DNA of 64,000 bases. Origin: Verrucomicrobiota bacterium (lineage in GTDB: Bacteria; Verrucomicrobiota; Verrucomicrobiia; Limisphaerales; SIBE01). Positions 53,400-62,679 of the stretch are shown piece by piece; the stretch's first letter is position 1, and every line of letters begins with the position of its first letter. The notes below the pieces were generated by a model. That model made no database searches and was not told the DNA's origin. It saw only the letters and a program-made list of their open reading frames with translations. Location: NCBI GenBank assembly GCA_016871515.1, contig VHDE01000009.1:1-64000 (forward strand), read 5' to 3'. The position numbers and the translations under genes were made by a program.

Positions 53400-53817
53400 C
53401 GCACTTCGGACGGATGCGCCGCAAGCATGTCAGTTTCCGGAGCCGCGCAATTAAAACTGTCAGTCAGGAGCGCAGCGTTTACGCTGCAGAAACGTTCCCA
53501 CGTTCGCAGAGTCGAAAGGTTCCGAAGAGTTTCGAGCCATCCGGCAGTTTCACATTCTGCAGCGTGAACGCTGCGGTCCTTGACCGATAAGTCTTAATCG
53601 CAAATCGCACCCGTTTCCCCGTTTCCCGACATTTCGCTTGTCAATTTGGCAAAACCCTGCTGTGCTGCTGAACGTTTCCAAACCGAGAAGCTACCGAAGC
53701 GACAGCAAGCCGCAGGCTATCTATGAATAAGGCCCATCGATTTCCAGCACGGACGAGTGTTCGCACGCTGTTCGCCTGTCGCATTCGGTTTCCAGACGGT
53801 CGCAACAACCAAAGACT
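53400..53817. repeat. 418-base gap with an inverted repeat (53470-53577)
   Basis: GCGCAGCGTTTACGCTGCAG at 53470 and CTGCAGCGTGAACGCTGCGG to 53576 form a long inverted pair about 70 bases apart. The rest (53580-53817) shows no gene; it probably contains the promoter of the next gene, but no clear -35/-10 pair stands out. Confidence 0.55.
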
Positions 53818-56800
53818 ATGCGAAGAAGTTTCCTCAAGGCGTTTGCGTTATTGATGGCCATCCTAGGGGTGGCTCAGGTTAAGGTCAGTGTGTTCGCGCA
53901 AGGAGCGCCTGTTTCGATCCCGGGTTTGCTTAAGTTCGAGGCTTACCCCAACATCACCGGCAATGCCGTCCAAGGCCTTTTGGATGATCCCACGTATCCC
54001 AACTCGCCTGCTGAAGTGCTCTATGCTGCTTCGTTTGACAGCCGCACCGTTTATCCGACCGACAGCCACGACAATTACGGCGCGCGCCTTTCCGGATTCA
54101 TCACGCCCACCGAAACGGCGCAGTACGAGTTCTTCCTTCGCAGCGATGATGGCGGGCAATTGTATCTGAGCACGGACGAGAACCCGGCCAAGGCGGCGCT
54201 GATCGCCGAAGAGACCGGTTGCTGCGGGCCTTTCGAAGAATCCGGCGCGCCCGAAACCAGCACACCCATCGCGCTGACCGCGGGCAAGCGATATTACATC
54301 CATGCGCTTTATAAAGAGGGCGGTGGCGTCGATTACGTGCAAGTTGCTTGGAGAAAGGCTGGCGATACAACCGCGGCTTCGACCTTGAAACCGATTCCGG
54401 CTGCTTACCTTTCATCGATGATTCCAGCGGGCGGCACGATCACCATCACCAAACAACCGGCCAACGCCAGCGTTGCGCAAAATGACACAGCCACATTCAC
54501 TGTTGAAGCAACCGCGACCAAGGCAGCCCTGATTCAATGGCAGAAGAACGGTGTGTTCATTCCGGGCAAAACCGGTTCGATCCTCGCGTTGGGACCTGTG
54601 GCCGCAGCCGATAACGGCGCGAAGATTCGGGCCGTCATTTCAATTCCGGGCGCCGTGGTGAATAGCTCGGACGCGACGTTGACCGTTACCGCCGACACGA
54701 CTAGACCGACGATCGTGAATGTGACGGGCAGCGATACATTCGATACGTTGACCGTCGATTTCTCGGAAGCGATCACAGCGGCGACTGCGGCCGTTGCGGC
54801 AAACTATAGTCTGGACGGTGGCTTGACGGTTTCAAGCGCCACGGTCGTCAGTCCAAGCAAGGTTCGCTTGGCGACAAGCAAGCAGGCCTTGGGCGCAACG
54901 TACAATCTGACGATCAAGAATATTGCGGATACGGCCGGACTCATTAGCGCCGCCGACACCAAGAAAACATTTTCTGCGTTTGCCAATGTCCGGGGCGGGC
55001 TGAAGTTTGAAGCTTACACAGGCATCGGCGGCAACGCGGTCCAAGGCCTTTTAGACGATCCGAAATATCCGAAAAGCCCTGACGTAGTGGGTTATGTCAG
55101 TCAGGCGACGAGCCGTTTGGTTTTCACGGACAACTCGGTCGAGAATTATGGTGGACGCCTTTCCGGGTGGATTATTCCTCCCGAAACCGCTCAGTACGAA
55201 TTCTTCATCCGGAGTGATGATGGCGGACAATTGTTCCTTAGTCCGGACGAGGATCCGGCCAAAGCGGTCGCGATTGCCGAAGAAACAGGATGCTGTGGCC
55301 CCTTTGAAGAACCAGGCGCGCCGGAAACATCTGCGCCGATTTCCATGACCGCGGGCAAGCGTTATTACATCCAAGCGCTTTGGAAGGAAGGCGGCGGCGG
55401 CGATTATTGCGATGTCGCCTGGCGCAAAGTGGGCGACACGGCCGTGCCGCGCGCGCTGCCCTACATCCCCGGAACGGTGCTGGAAACGGTCGCTGCGCCC
55501 GGCACCTTCACGCCACCCACCATTGCCTTTGCCGGACCCGCGACAGGAAGCACCTATGACGTGGGGGCTCCCGTAACCTTGACCGCCAACGCCACCGCAG
55601 CCAGCGGAAAGGTCGTCGCGAAAGTTGAATACTTTGAACAGGGCCGCAAGCTCGGTGAATCGACGGTCGCTCCATACACCGTCGTTCTGACCGGATTATC
55701 GGCCGACGCTCATGTCATCCGTGCGCGAGCGACGGACAGCGCGGGTATTTATGCCGACGCCGACACGATTTCCATTTCCGTGGGCGCGCAGGTGGAAAAG
55801 ATCACGCTCGTAGCCATCGACGATAAGACGTCGTGGCGTTACGACCGATCGGGCCAAGATCTCGGCACAGCGTGGCGACAGAAGAGTTTCGATGACAGCA
55901 AGTGGCCTCAAGGCAAAGCATTGATCGCGGATGAATCAACCACAACCGTCGAACCGATCCGGACTGCGATCAGCCGGTTCAATGACGCGAACGAATACGT
56001 GAAGACGTTCTATTTCCGGACGCGTTTCAATTTTTCCGGCGCGACTGGCGCTGGCGCCAAACTGCAGTTGCGGCATGTCATCGATGATGCCGCAGTGTTC
56101 TACCTGAACGGGACTGAAATTCATCGTTTCGGCATTGACCAGGGAGTGGTCGTTGACGCGACGACCGATGGCGCGGGGCATGAGAATGCCTACGAAGGTC
56201 CCTTTGACATCCCGACCGCACTCTTGGTCCAAGGCGAGAACGTTCTCACGGCTGAAGTTCATCAGGCCGGCAGCAGCAGTTCGGATATGGTTTTCGGCGC
56301 GGAACTCATCGCTTCAGTTCCGGTCACTGTGACCACGTCCACACTGATTGCCATCGATGATAAAACAACGTGGCGTTACGACCGCTCTGGCCAGGACCTT
56401 GGCGCCGCGTGGCGTGAGAAGAACTATGACGACAGCAAATGGCCCCAAGGCAAAACACTCATCGCGGACGAATCAACCACGACGGTTGAACCGATTCGCA
56501 CGGCCATCAGCCGCTTCAACGATGCGAATGAATACGTCAAAACGTTTTACTTCCGGACCCATTTCAACTTTCCCGGAGCAAGCACGACCGGAGCAAAGTT
56601 AAAGCTCAGACACGTGGTCGATGACGCTGTCGTCATTTATCTGAATGGAACGGAGATCCATCGCTTTGGAATCGGAGCAGGCGTTGTGGTTGACGCAACT
56701 ACGGATGGCGGCGGTCATGAGAATGCTTACGAGGGACCGTTTGAAATTCCGATCACAAACCTTCTGCCCGGCGATAATGTGTTGGCTGCTGAGGTCCATC

Positions 56801-57063
56801 AATCTGGCAGCAGCAGTTCCGACATGGTTTTCGGCGCGGAACTCGTCGCAACGATCCAAGGCGGCGGTCCGCCTCCTGTGACAGCGGCGAAACTCAATCC
56901 GCCAGTGCTTCAAGCTGGCAAGCTTGTGGTCTCGTGGACCGGCACTGCGACTCTCCAGTCGGCCGCCTCCATCACTGGACCATGGACCGACGTAGCTAAT
57001 GCTGCGACACCGTTTTCGGTGACGCCGTCGGAGGCAAGACGATTCTATCGTTTAAAACCGTAG
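53818..57063 (+). CDS. large secreted PA14/jelly-roll surface protein
   Basis: 1081 residues. Signal peptide (LKAFALLMAILGVAQVKVSV). Order: PA14 domain 1 (about 35-200; NYGARLSGFITPTETAQYEF, FFLRSDDGGQLYLS), Ig-like (205-290), SbsA-like Ig (300-390), PA14 domain 2 (392-560; NYGGRLSGWIIPPETAQYEF), an Ig domain (570-660), two jelly-roll copies (about 665-835 and 840-1015; each starts AIDDKT-WRYDRSGQDLG), and a C-terminal domain ending WTDVANAATPFSVTPSEARR-FYRLKP. PA14 domains bind glycans. The paired copies are so alike that recent internal duplication is likely. It is the intact relative of the pseudogene at 38754-40739. Confidence 0.85.
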   Translation: MRRSFLKAFALLMAILGVAQVKVSVFAQGAPVSIPGLLKFEAYPNITGNAVQGLLDDPTYPNSPAEVLYAASFDSRTVYPTDSHDNYGARLSGFITPTETAQYEFFLRSDDGGQLYLSTDENPAKAALIAEETGCCGPFEESGAPETSTPIALTAGKRYYIHALYKEGGGVDYVQVAWRKAGDTTAASTLKPIPAAYLSSMIPAGGTITITKQPANASVAQNDTATFTVEATATKAALIQWQKNGVFIPGKTGSILALGPVAAADNGAKIRAVISIPGAVVNSSDATLTVTADTTRPTIVNVTGSDTFDTLTVDFSEAITAATAAVAANYSLDGGLTVSSATVVSPSKVRLATSKQALGATYNLTIKNIADTAGLISAADTKKTFSAFANVRGGLKFEAYTGIGGNAVQGLLDDPKYPKSPDVVGYVSQATSRLVFTDNSVENYGGRLSGWIIPPETAQYEFFIRSDDGGQLFLSPDEDPAKAVAIAEETGCCGPFEEPGAPETSAPISMTAGKRYYIQALWKEGGGGDYCDVAWRKVGDTAVPRALPYIPGTVLETVAAPGTFTPPTIAFAGPATGSTYDVGAPVTLTANATAASGKVVAKVEYFEQGRKLGESTVAPYTVVLTGLSADAHVIRARATDSAGIYADADTISISVGAQVEKITLVAIDDKTSWRYDRSGQDLGTAWRQKSFDDSKWPQGKALIADESTTTVEPIRTAISRFNDANEYVKTFYFRTRFNFSGATGAGAKLQLRHVIDDAAVFYLNGTEIHRFGIDQGVVVDATTDGAGHENAYEGPFDIPTALLVQGENVLTAEVHQAGSSSSDMVFGAELIASVPVTVTTSTLIAIDDKTTWRYDRSGQDLGAAWREKNYDDSKWPQGKTLIADESTTTVEPIRTAISRFNDANEYVKTFYFRTHFNFPGASTTGAKLKLRHVVDDAVVIYLNGTEIHRFGIGAGVVVDATTDGGGHENAYEGPFEIPITNLLPGDNVLAAEVHQSGSSSSDMVFGAELVATIQGGGPPPVTAAKLNPPVLQAGKLVVSWTGTATLQSAASITGPWTDVANAATPFSVTPSEARRFYRLKP

Positions 57064-57320
57064 AATGATTTGAGTGACGGAGGTTACTCCGTCCTCTTTG
57101 CATGGCGGGCTTTGGCTTGAAAAACCGTGTGTACCAGAGCCCGCCATCTTCATTTCGTCGGACGGATTCTATTCCGTCTCGCCTGTGCAAGCTTTTGTCT
57201 CATATGAGACAAAAGCTTGCACAGGCTTCGTGGCTTCACCACGCCGCGTCGTGTCAACGTTCCGATCTCCTGCAATCAATCGGTTGAATCCATCCAATCT
57301 GGTGGCATAATCATCGCCGC
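57064..57320. repeat. gap with a 46-nt perfect palindrome (57181-57226)
   Basis: The half-site GCCTGTGCAAGCTTTTGTCT plus CAT is followed without a spacer by its exact complement. It is flanked by shorter hairpins, GACGGAGGTTACTCCGTC (57077) and GACGGATTCTATTCCGTC (57161). They lie between the surface-protein gene and the dihydrouridine synthase gene. Confidence 0.9.
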
Positions 57321-58427
57321 ATGTTTTGCATCGGCTCCTTAAAGCTTAAGTCGAATTTGTTCCTCTCGCCGCTGGCGGGTTATACCAATTTGCCATTTCG
57401 GCTGACGCTGCGAGAGATTGGAGGATTGGATTTAGCCACGACCGATTTAGTCAATGCGCGATCTCTATTGGAGAAGAATCCCAAAGCGTTCAAACTTATC
57501 GAGACATGCCCGGCGGACCGTCCGTTAGCCGTCCAACTATTCGGAGCCGTTCCCGAAGAGATGCGAGATGCTGCGGTTTATCTCGAATCCATCGGCATCT
57601 CGGCCGTGGATATCAATATGGGTTGCCCCGTCCGCAAAGTCTGCCGCGTAGGCGGCGGCTCGGCGATGATGACCGATCTCGATAAAACCACGCAACTCGT
57701 CAAAGGCATGGTGGACGCGGTGAAAATTCCCGTAACGGCCAAAATGCGCCTCGGCTGGGATGACGCGAATTGGACCGCGCCCGACCTGGCGCGCGCCCTG
57801 GAAGATGTCGGTGTCTCCGCTATCGCCGTGCATGGCCGGACGCGCGAACAAGGTTTTGAAGGGACGGTGAAGCTGGCGGGCATTCGGGCTGTGGTCCAAG
57901 CCGTGAACCGCATTCCGGTGATCGGCAACGGCGATGTCACGACTCCACAAGCTGCCCAACGGATGTTGGAGGAAACCGGTTGCGCGGCCGTCAGCATTGG
58001 ACGCGGCGCTTTTTACAACCCCTGGATTTTCCTTCACACATCCCATTTTCTGCTCACGGGCGAACTGCTTCCCGAGCCGAAGTTCGAAGAACGAATTCGC
58101 GTCCTGTGCCGTCACTTGGACTTAATGATCGAGGTCTTTGGCGAACAACTCGGATGCCGGATGTTTCGGAAGGTCGCGCCATGGTACGCCAAGCGATTTG
58201 GTCCGGCGAATGAATTCAACAAACGGGTGGTCACGATCTCGACCCGGGAGGAATTTCTTAAAGTTCTCAATCATTACTTGAATTGGCGCCAACAGTTCCT
58301 GGATGAGAATGGAGCTTTGAAACCAAGCTATCAGCCCGCACCGCTAGTCGCCTCGTTCATGCAAGAACCGGAAGTCGCAACCCGGCAGTCCATTCCAGTG
58401 CCCAAAGGCCCGGTCGAGGTCTGGTGA
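57321..58427 (+). CDS. dusB: tRNA-dihydrouridine synthase
   Basis: 368 residues. The FMN-binding TIM barrel is clear: LFLSPLAGYTNLPFRLTLRE, QLFGAVPEEMRDAAVYLES, the catalytic-Cys segment DINMGCPVRKVCRVGGGSAM, PVTAKMRLGWDDANWTAPDL, AIAVHGRTREQGFEGTVKLA, IPVIGNGDVTTPQAAQRMLE and VSIGRGAFYNPWIFL. It reduces uridines in tRNA D-loops. The length and order fit DusB, but the subclass is not certain. Its 3' end overlaps the antisense toxin remnant at 58344-58529. Confidence 0.9.
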   Translation: MFCIGSLKLKSNLFLSPLAGYTNLPFRLTLREIGGLDLATTDLVNARSLLEKNPKAFKLIETCPADRPLAVQLFGAVPEEMRDAAVYLESIGISAVDINMGCPVRKVCRVGGGSAMMTDLDKTTQLVKGMVDAVKIPVTAKMRLGWDDANWTAPDLARALEDVGVSAIAVHGRTREQGFEGTVKLAGIRAVVQAVNRIPVIGNGDVTTPQAAQRMLEETGCAAVSIGRGAFYNPWIFLHTSHFLLTGELLPEPKFEERIRVLCRHLDLMIEVFGEQLGCRMFRKVAPWYAKRFGPANEFNKRVVTISTREEFLKVLNHYLNWRQQFLDENGALKPSYQPAPLVASFMQEPEVATRQSIPVPKGPVEVW

Positions 58428-58529
58428 ATGAGTGTTCCTATAGCGGTTGTGGTAAGCATCTGCCTTTTTGTGCCAATGTTCGTCCGGCAGATAGAGCGGG
58501 AGCAGAAACGAGGTGTCGCAATAGATCAT
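58344..58529 (-). pseudogene. VapC-like PIN toxin, 5' fragment only
   Basis: 61 codons. The start MIYCDTSFLLPLYLPDE is a PIN-domain opening with the first acidic catalytic residue (D5). The sequence then loses similarity and runs antisense through the last 84 bases of the dus gene. A functional VapC needs about 125-135 residues with three further acidic positions, all missing. Its ATG overlaps the antitoxin stop, as in intact vapBC pairs. Confidence 0.65.
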
Positions 58530-58765
58530 CGCCGATTGCGAATGATTTGACGAACGACATCTGTTTCCAGACGACGCTTGCCAAAATCTTCGCGTGCGCG
58601 GGCGGCAAAATCAACGCAGGGAACTTCTTTTGCCGGAACCTCCTGATCCGGGACAATTCTAACGTACGGTTTGCCCCCCCGAAAAACACGGACGACTTCC
58701 CCTTGCCGCGAAAGCTCAGCATGACGGGTGACTTCCCGAACGGTAACGATTTTCATGTCTGACAT
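58526..58765 (-). CDS. VapB/Phd-like antitoxin
   Basis: 79 residues. MKIVTVREVTRHAELSRQGE followed by VVRVFRGGKPYVRIVPDQ is the Phd/YefM-type dimerisation and DNA-binding region (V-x-E-x-x-R-H pattern with the V-R-V-F-R-G-G-K strand pair). The C-terminal part (DFAARAREDFGKRRLETDVV) would bind the toxin. It overlaps the toxin fragment by four bases. With the toxin destroyed it is an orphan, perhaps still autoregulatory or protective against related toxins. Confidence 0.75.
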   Translation of the reverse strand: MSDMKIVTVREVTRHAELSRQGEVVRVFRGGKPYVRIVPDQEVPAKEVPCVDFAARAREDFGKRRLETDVVRQIIRNRR

Positions 58766-58905
58766 TTTGGCATACAGTTCCCTTCCGCAATGGCAAAGCG
58801 GCGCCTACCTTGGAATTGGACCGGTATGCTCGAATGAATCGTTCTCCGTTCGCGTCCAAAATCCGCGGGTTGGCAGAAACTCAAATTGGTTGTATTAATA
58901 CACCC

Positions 58906-61900
58906 ATGATTTTACCCGGTTTTTTGATTCGCAACGTTGGGATGCTGGCTGGCATCGCTTCGTTGTTTTTGGCTGTATTGGCTCCGAATGCTGCCGAGAA
59001 CAAGGCAGCCGAGATGCCGGTCGACTTCAATCGGCAAATTCGTCCCATACTGTCCGACAATTGTTTTGCCTGCCATGGACCGGATGATGGCGCGCGCAAA
59101 GCCAAGCTGAGGTTGGATATCAAAGACGCAGCGTTCAAAGGCGGCAAATCCGGCGAGCCCGCGATCGTTCCTGGCAAGGTGGATGAAAGTGAATTGCTCA
59201 AACGCATTATATCGACCAACGAAGATGAAGTAATGCCGCCTCCGAAATCGAAGAAGAAACTCACCTGGGAGCAGATTGATTTGCTGAAACGTTGGGTCAG
59301 CCAAGGCGCACAGTGGACAGGTCATTGGGCTTATGAAAAGCCACAGCGTCCGTCTGTTCCTGCAATCAAGAACCCTGCGGGAGCGCGCAACGAGATTGAC
59401 CAGTTCATTCGTGCGCGCCTGGAGAAGGAAGGGCTGCAACCTTCGCCGGAGGCCGACAAGACAACGCTGGCGCGCCGGGCGGCGCTCGATCTGACAGGTT
59501 TGCCTCCCACGATTGAGGAGGTCGATGCGTTTCTGAACGACAAGAGCGCGGATGCTTACGACAAGCTCGTCGATCGGCTGCTCGTTTCGACCCGCTATGG
59601 CGAGCACATGGCGAAGTATTGGCTGGACGGCGCGCGCTATGCCGATTCGCACGGTTATCACATCGATTCCAAACGCGACATCTGGCCGTACCGCGATTGG
59701 GTCATCAAAGCCTTCAATCGAAACATGCCCTTCGACCAGTTCACCATCGAGCAACTCGCGGGCGACCTGTTGCCTAATGCCACTACTGATCAGAAGGTTG
59801 CCTCAGGCTATGTCCGCTGCAACATGAGCACGGGTGAAGGCGGTGTTATCGAAGCCGAATATCAGGCCAAATATGGCTTCGATCGCACGGAAACGACCGC
59901 AACCATTTGGATGGGATTGACTCTGACATGCGCACGCTGTCACACGCACAAGTACGATCCGATCACCCATCGCGAGTACTACGGCCTCTATTCGTTCTTC
60001 AATAACTTGAACGAGCCGGTCATGGACGGCAATAAACCGAATCCCGACCCGTTCATGCAATTGCCAACCCCCGAACAAAAGGCGCGGCAAGATGAGCTCA
60101 AATCTCTCATCACAGAAGGTCAGAAGAAAATTGACAGCAAGGTTCCGGAACTCGACAACGCGCAAGTCGTTTGGCAAGGCGATTGGCACAAGAAACTGAG
60201 TGGTGTTTGGACCACATTTAATCGGACAGCAGTGCATTCCGCGCATACGAATGGCGCGACGTTGAAAGTCTTGGATGACCTGTCGATTCTCGCTGAAGGT
60301 TCGAATCCCACTCAAGATGTCTATGAAGTGAGCAGCAAGATTTCGCTGGGAAAACTCGCGGGTCTTCGGCTCGAAACTTTGCCGCATCCTTCGTTGCCGA
60401 ACGGCGGAAGCGCGCGGAACGCTGACGGCCGTTTTCGTCTGTCCGAAATCGAAGCGGAGTTAGTCACGCCTGAAATCGCCGCCAGCACCAATAAACCGAA
60501 AAAACTGAGATTTGCTCAAGCCGCCGCCGATGCGGCCGAGAATAACTACGAAGCCCGCAAGGCTATTGACGGCAACGCCGAGAGCGCCTGGAGCGTGGCC
60601 ACGAATTCAATCGCCGAACCGCACCAAGCTGTTTTCGTCCTGTCCGAGCCCGTGGACATACCAATGGATTCGGAACTGCGCATTCGTCTGCGGTTTGGAG
60701 GCAAAGATTCAGCGGTTGGCCATTTCCGGCTGGCTCTCGCACGCGAAGAAGAATTGGTCCGGCGGCTTATCCCGGCTAAGCGTGAACCCTGGCGGGTCCT
60801 GGGACCCTTCAAAACGGAAGGTCTGCCAGCTGGGTATCTAAAGGAATTTGAACCAGAAAAGGAGCTCGACCTGAACAAAACTTACCGAGGGGTTCGCGAA
60901 GAGATTCGATGGAATGCCCGTCCAGACCTTGAGGATGGGAAGACGCATTTGCTGGTTCACGAACTGCACGGCGTTCATGGGGCGTACTATTTTTATCGCA
61001 CGGTGGAGGTCACCGGAAATCGGAAAGCCGAGTTGAGCCTGCGCGCGGATGACCTGTTCAAAGTTTGGGTAAATGGCAGGCTTGTGCTCGAGCGTTCGAC
61101 ACCAGTTAAAGCATCTGACGGTTCGGCTAAGGCGGTTGTCGATTTAAAACCCGGGCAAAACAGCATTCTCGTGAAGGTGGTCAATCACCAAGGCTACTCG
61201 TATTTCGCCTTCGACTCGGATTTGGGCCATGGCGAAGCCCTTCCCGCTGACGTCGCTCCGGTTTTGGCCGCCACCGCCAAGCCGTCGAAGGAGGAAGCGA
61301 CGAAGATTCGCAATTTCTACCGCCGCGAGTACTCGCCTGAATTCCGCCAACTCTTTGCGCGGATGGAAGAATTCAAAGCCGAACAAACTTCGCTCGAGCA
61401 ATCAATCCCGACGACGATGATAGCGAAAGAACTGGAGAAGCCGCGTGACACAGTCATCTTCAAGCGCGGTGAGTACGACAAGCCAGGCGAAAAAGTCTTT
61501 GCGGGCGTTCCGGCGATCTTGCCGCCTTTCCCAGAAGGCACGCCCACCAATCGTCTCGGTTTGGCTCAGTGGCTTTTGAGTCCAGACCATCCTCTGACCG
61601 CGCGCGTGACTGTAAATCGAATTTGGCAGCAATTCTTTGGCGTCGGTTTGGTGAAGACGACTGAAGATTTCGGCGTCCAGGGCGAACCGCCGTCTCATCC
61701 GTATTTGCTCGATTGGCTGGCGACAGAGTTTGTCAGGACGGGCTGGGATGTGAAACGACTGCAGCGAATGATCGCTGCGTCGGCCACCTACCGGCAATCT
61801 TCGAAGTTGACCCCAGCCGTGAGTGCGCGCGACCCCGAGAATCGTTTGCTCGCGCGCGGTCCGAGGTTCCGCGTCGATGCCGAGACGTTGCGCGACCTGG

Positions 61901-62493
61901 CGCTGTATCTTGGGGGACTGCTGGTCGAGAAGCCGGGCGGCCGCAGCGTGAAACCGTACGAGCCACCGGGCTTATGGGAAGCCGTTTCGTTCAACAACTC
62001 GCAAAAGTACGTTCCGGACATTGGAGAAGGCCAATATCGCCGCAGCCTTTACACCTTCTGGAAGCGGCAAAGTCCCCCGCCGAATATGCTAATCTTTGAC
62101 GCGCCGACGCGTGAGTACTGCGTGGTCCGACGGCCGCGCACGAACACGCCGTTGCAAGCCTTGGCGCTGCTCAACGATCCGCAATTCGTCGAATCTTCTC
62201 GCGCCCTTGCCCAGCGGATTCTTTTGGAAGGCGGCGAAACGGTGGAAAGCCGTTTGGCCTATGCGTTTCGGCTGGCCACGGCACGGCCTCCGCGCCCCGA
62301 TGAGCTCGACGTGCTGCGAGACGTGCTCGAACAGCAGCTTGCCGATTACCGAAAAGACACCGCGGCGGCTGCGAAGCTTCTGAACGTTGGAAGCTTTAAG
62401 GCAAAGAATGACCTGGATCCCAGCGAACTGGCTGCCTGGACGACTATCGCCAGCATGCTTTTGAATTTGGACGAGACAGTCACGAAAGGATGA
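58906..62493 (+). CDS. DUF1549/DUF1553 protein with N-terminal cytochrome c domain
   Basis: 1195 residues from ATG 58906, which gives a proper signal ([20 protein letters not shown]); earlier in-frame starts add polar sequence. A planctomycete-type cytochrome c domain carries CFACH at 53-57 ([20 protein letters not shown]). DUF1549 follows ([40 protein letters not shown]), with a second CxxCH in [21 protein letters not shown] galactose-binding-like insert and then DUF1553 ([40 protein letters not shown]) complete it. Such proteins are paired with DUF1501 proteins and are linked to polysaccharide breakdown in PVC bacteria. Confidence 0.9.
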   Translation: MILPGFLIRNVGMLAGIASLFLAVLAPNAAENKAAEMPVDFNRQIRPILSDNCFACHGPDDGARKAKLRLDIKDAAFKGGKSGEPAIVPGKVDESELLKRIISTNEDEVMPPPKSKKKLTWEQIDLLKRWVSQGAQWTGHWAYEKPQRPSVPAIKNPAGARNEIDQFIRARLEKEGLQPSPEADKTTLARRAALDLTGLPPTIEEVDAFLNDKSADAYDKLVDRLLVSTRYGEHMAKYWLDGARYADSHGYHIDSKRDIWPYRDWVIKAFNRNMPFDQFTIEQLAGDLLPNATTDQKVASGYVRCNMSTGEGGVIEAEYQAKYGFDRTETTATIWMGLTLTCARCHTHKYDPITHREYYGLYSFFNNLNEPVMDGNKPNPDPFMQLPTPEQKARQDELKSLITEGQKKIDSKVPELDNAQVVWQGDWHKKLSGVWTTFNRTAVHSAHTNGATLKVLDDLSILAEGSNPTQDVYEVSSKISLGKLAGLRLETLPHPSLPNGGSARNADGRFRLSEIEAELVTPEIAASTNKPKKLRFAQAAADAAENNYEARKAIDGNAESAWSVATNSIAEPHQAVFVLSEPVDIPMDSELRIRLRFGGKDSAVGHFRLALAREEELVRRLIPAKREPWRVLGPFKTEGLPAGYLKEFEPEKELDLNKTYRGVREEIRWNARPDLEDGKTHLLVHELHGVHGAYYFYRTVEVTGNRKAELSLRADDLFKVWVNGRLVLERSTPVKASDGSAKAVVDLKPGQNSILVKVVNHQGYSYFAFDSDLGHGEALPADVAPVLAATAKPSKEEATKIRNFYRREYSPEFRQLFARMEEFKAEQTSLEQSIPTTMIAKELEKPRDTVIFKRGEYDKPGEKVFAGVPAILPPFPEGTPTNRLGLAQWLLSPDHPLTARVTVNRIWQQFFGVGLVKTTEDFGVQGEPPSHPYLLDWLATEFVRTGWDVKRLQRMIAASATYRQSSKLTPAVSARDPENRLLARGPRFRVDAETLRDLALYLGGLLVEKPGGRSVKPYEPPGLWEAVSFNNSQKYVPDIGEGQYRRSLYTFWKRQSPPPNMLIFDAPTREYCVVRRPRTNTPLQALALLNDPQFVESSRALAQRILLEGGETVESRLAYAFRLATARPPRPDELDVLRDVLEQQLADYRKDTAAAAKLLNVGSFKAKNDLDPSELAAWTTIASMLLNLDETVTKG

Positions 62494-62679
62494 GAAAGAA
62501 TGTCGAATGACCAATGACGAAAGAATGACTAAAGCAGCAATGACGAATTCCCGTTTCGGTTGCGCGGGATCAGGCCGTTTTGAAAACGAGAACACGCTTA
62601 GATCCCGCGTATTAGTCATTTCGGGTTCGGCATTCTTTCGACATTCGTCCTTAGTCCTTCGTCATTCAGGGAGCGCTCT
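62494..62679. repeat. inverted repeat between DUF1553 and DUF1501 genes
   Basis: GAATGACCAATGACGAAAGAATGACTAAAG on the left (given in two parts: GAATGACCAATGACG and AAAGAATGACTAAAG) is mirrored by TTAGTCATTTCGGG, CATTCTTTCGACATTCGTCC and CTTCGTCATTC on the right. The centre has GCGCGGGATC and GATCCCGCG, another inverted pair. It separates two genes that are normally adjacent. Confidence 0.6.
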
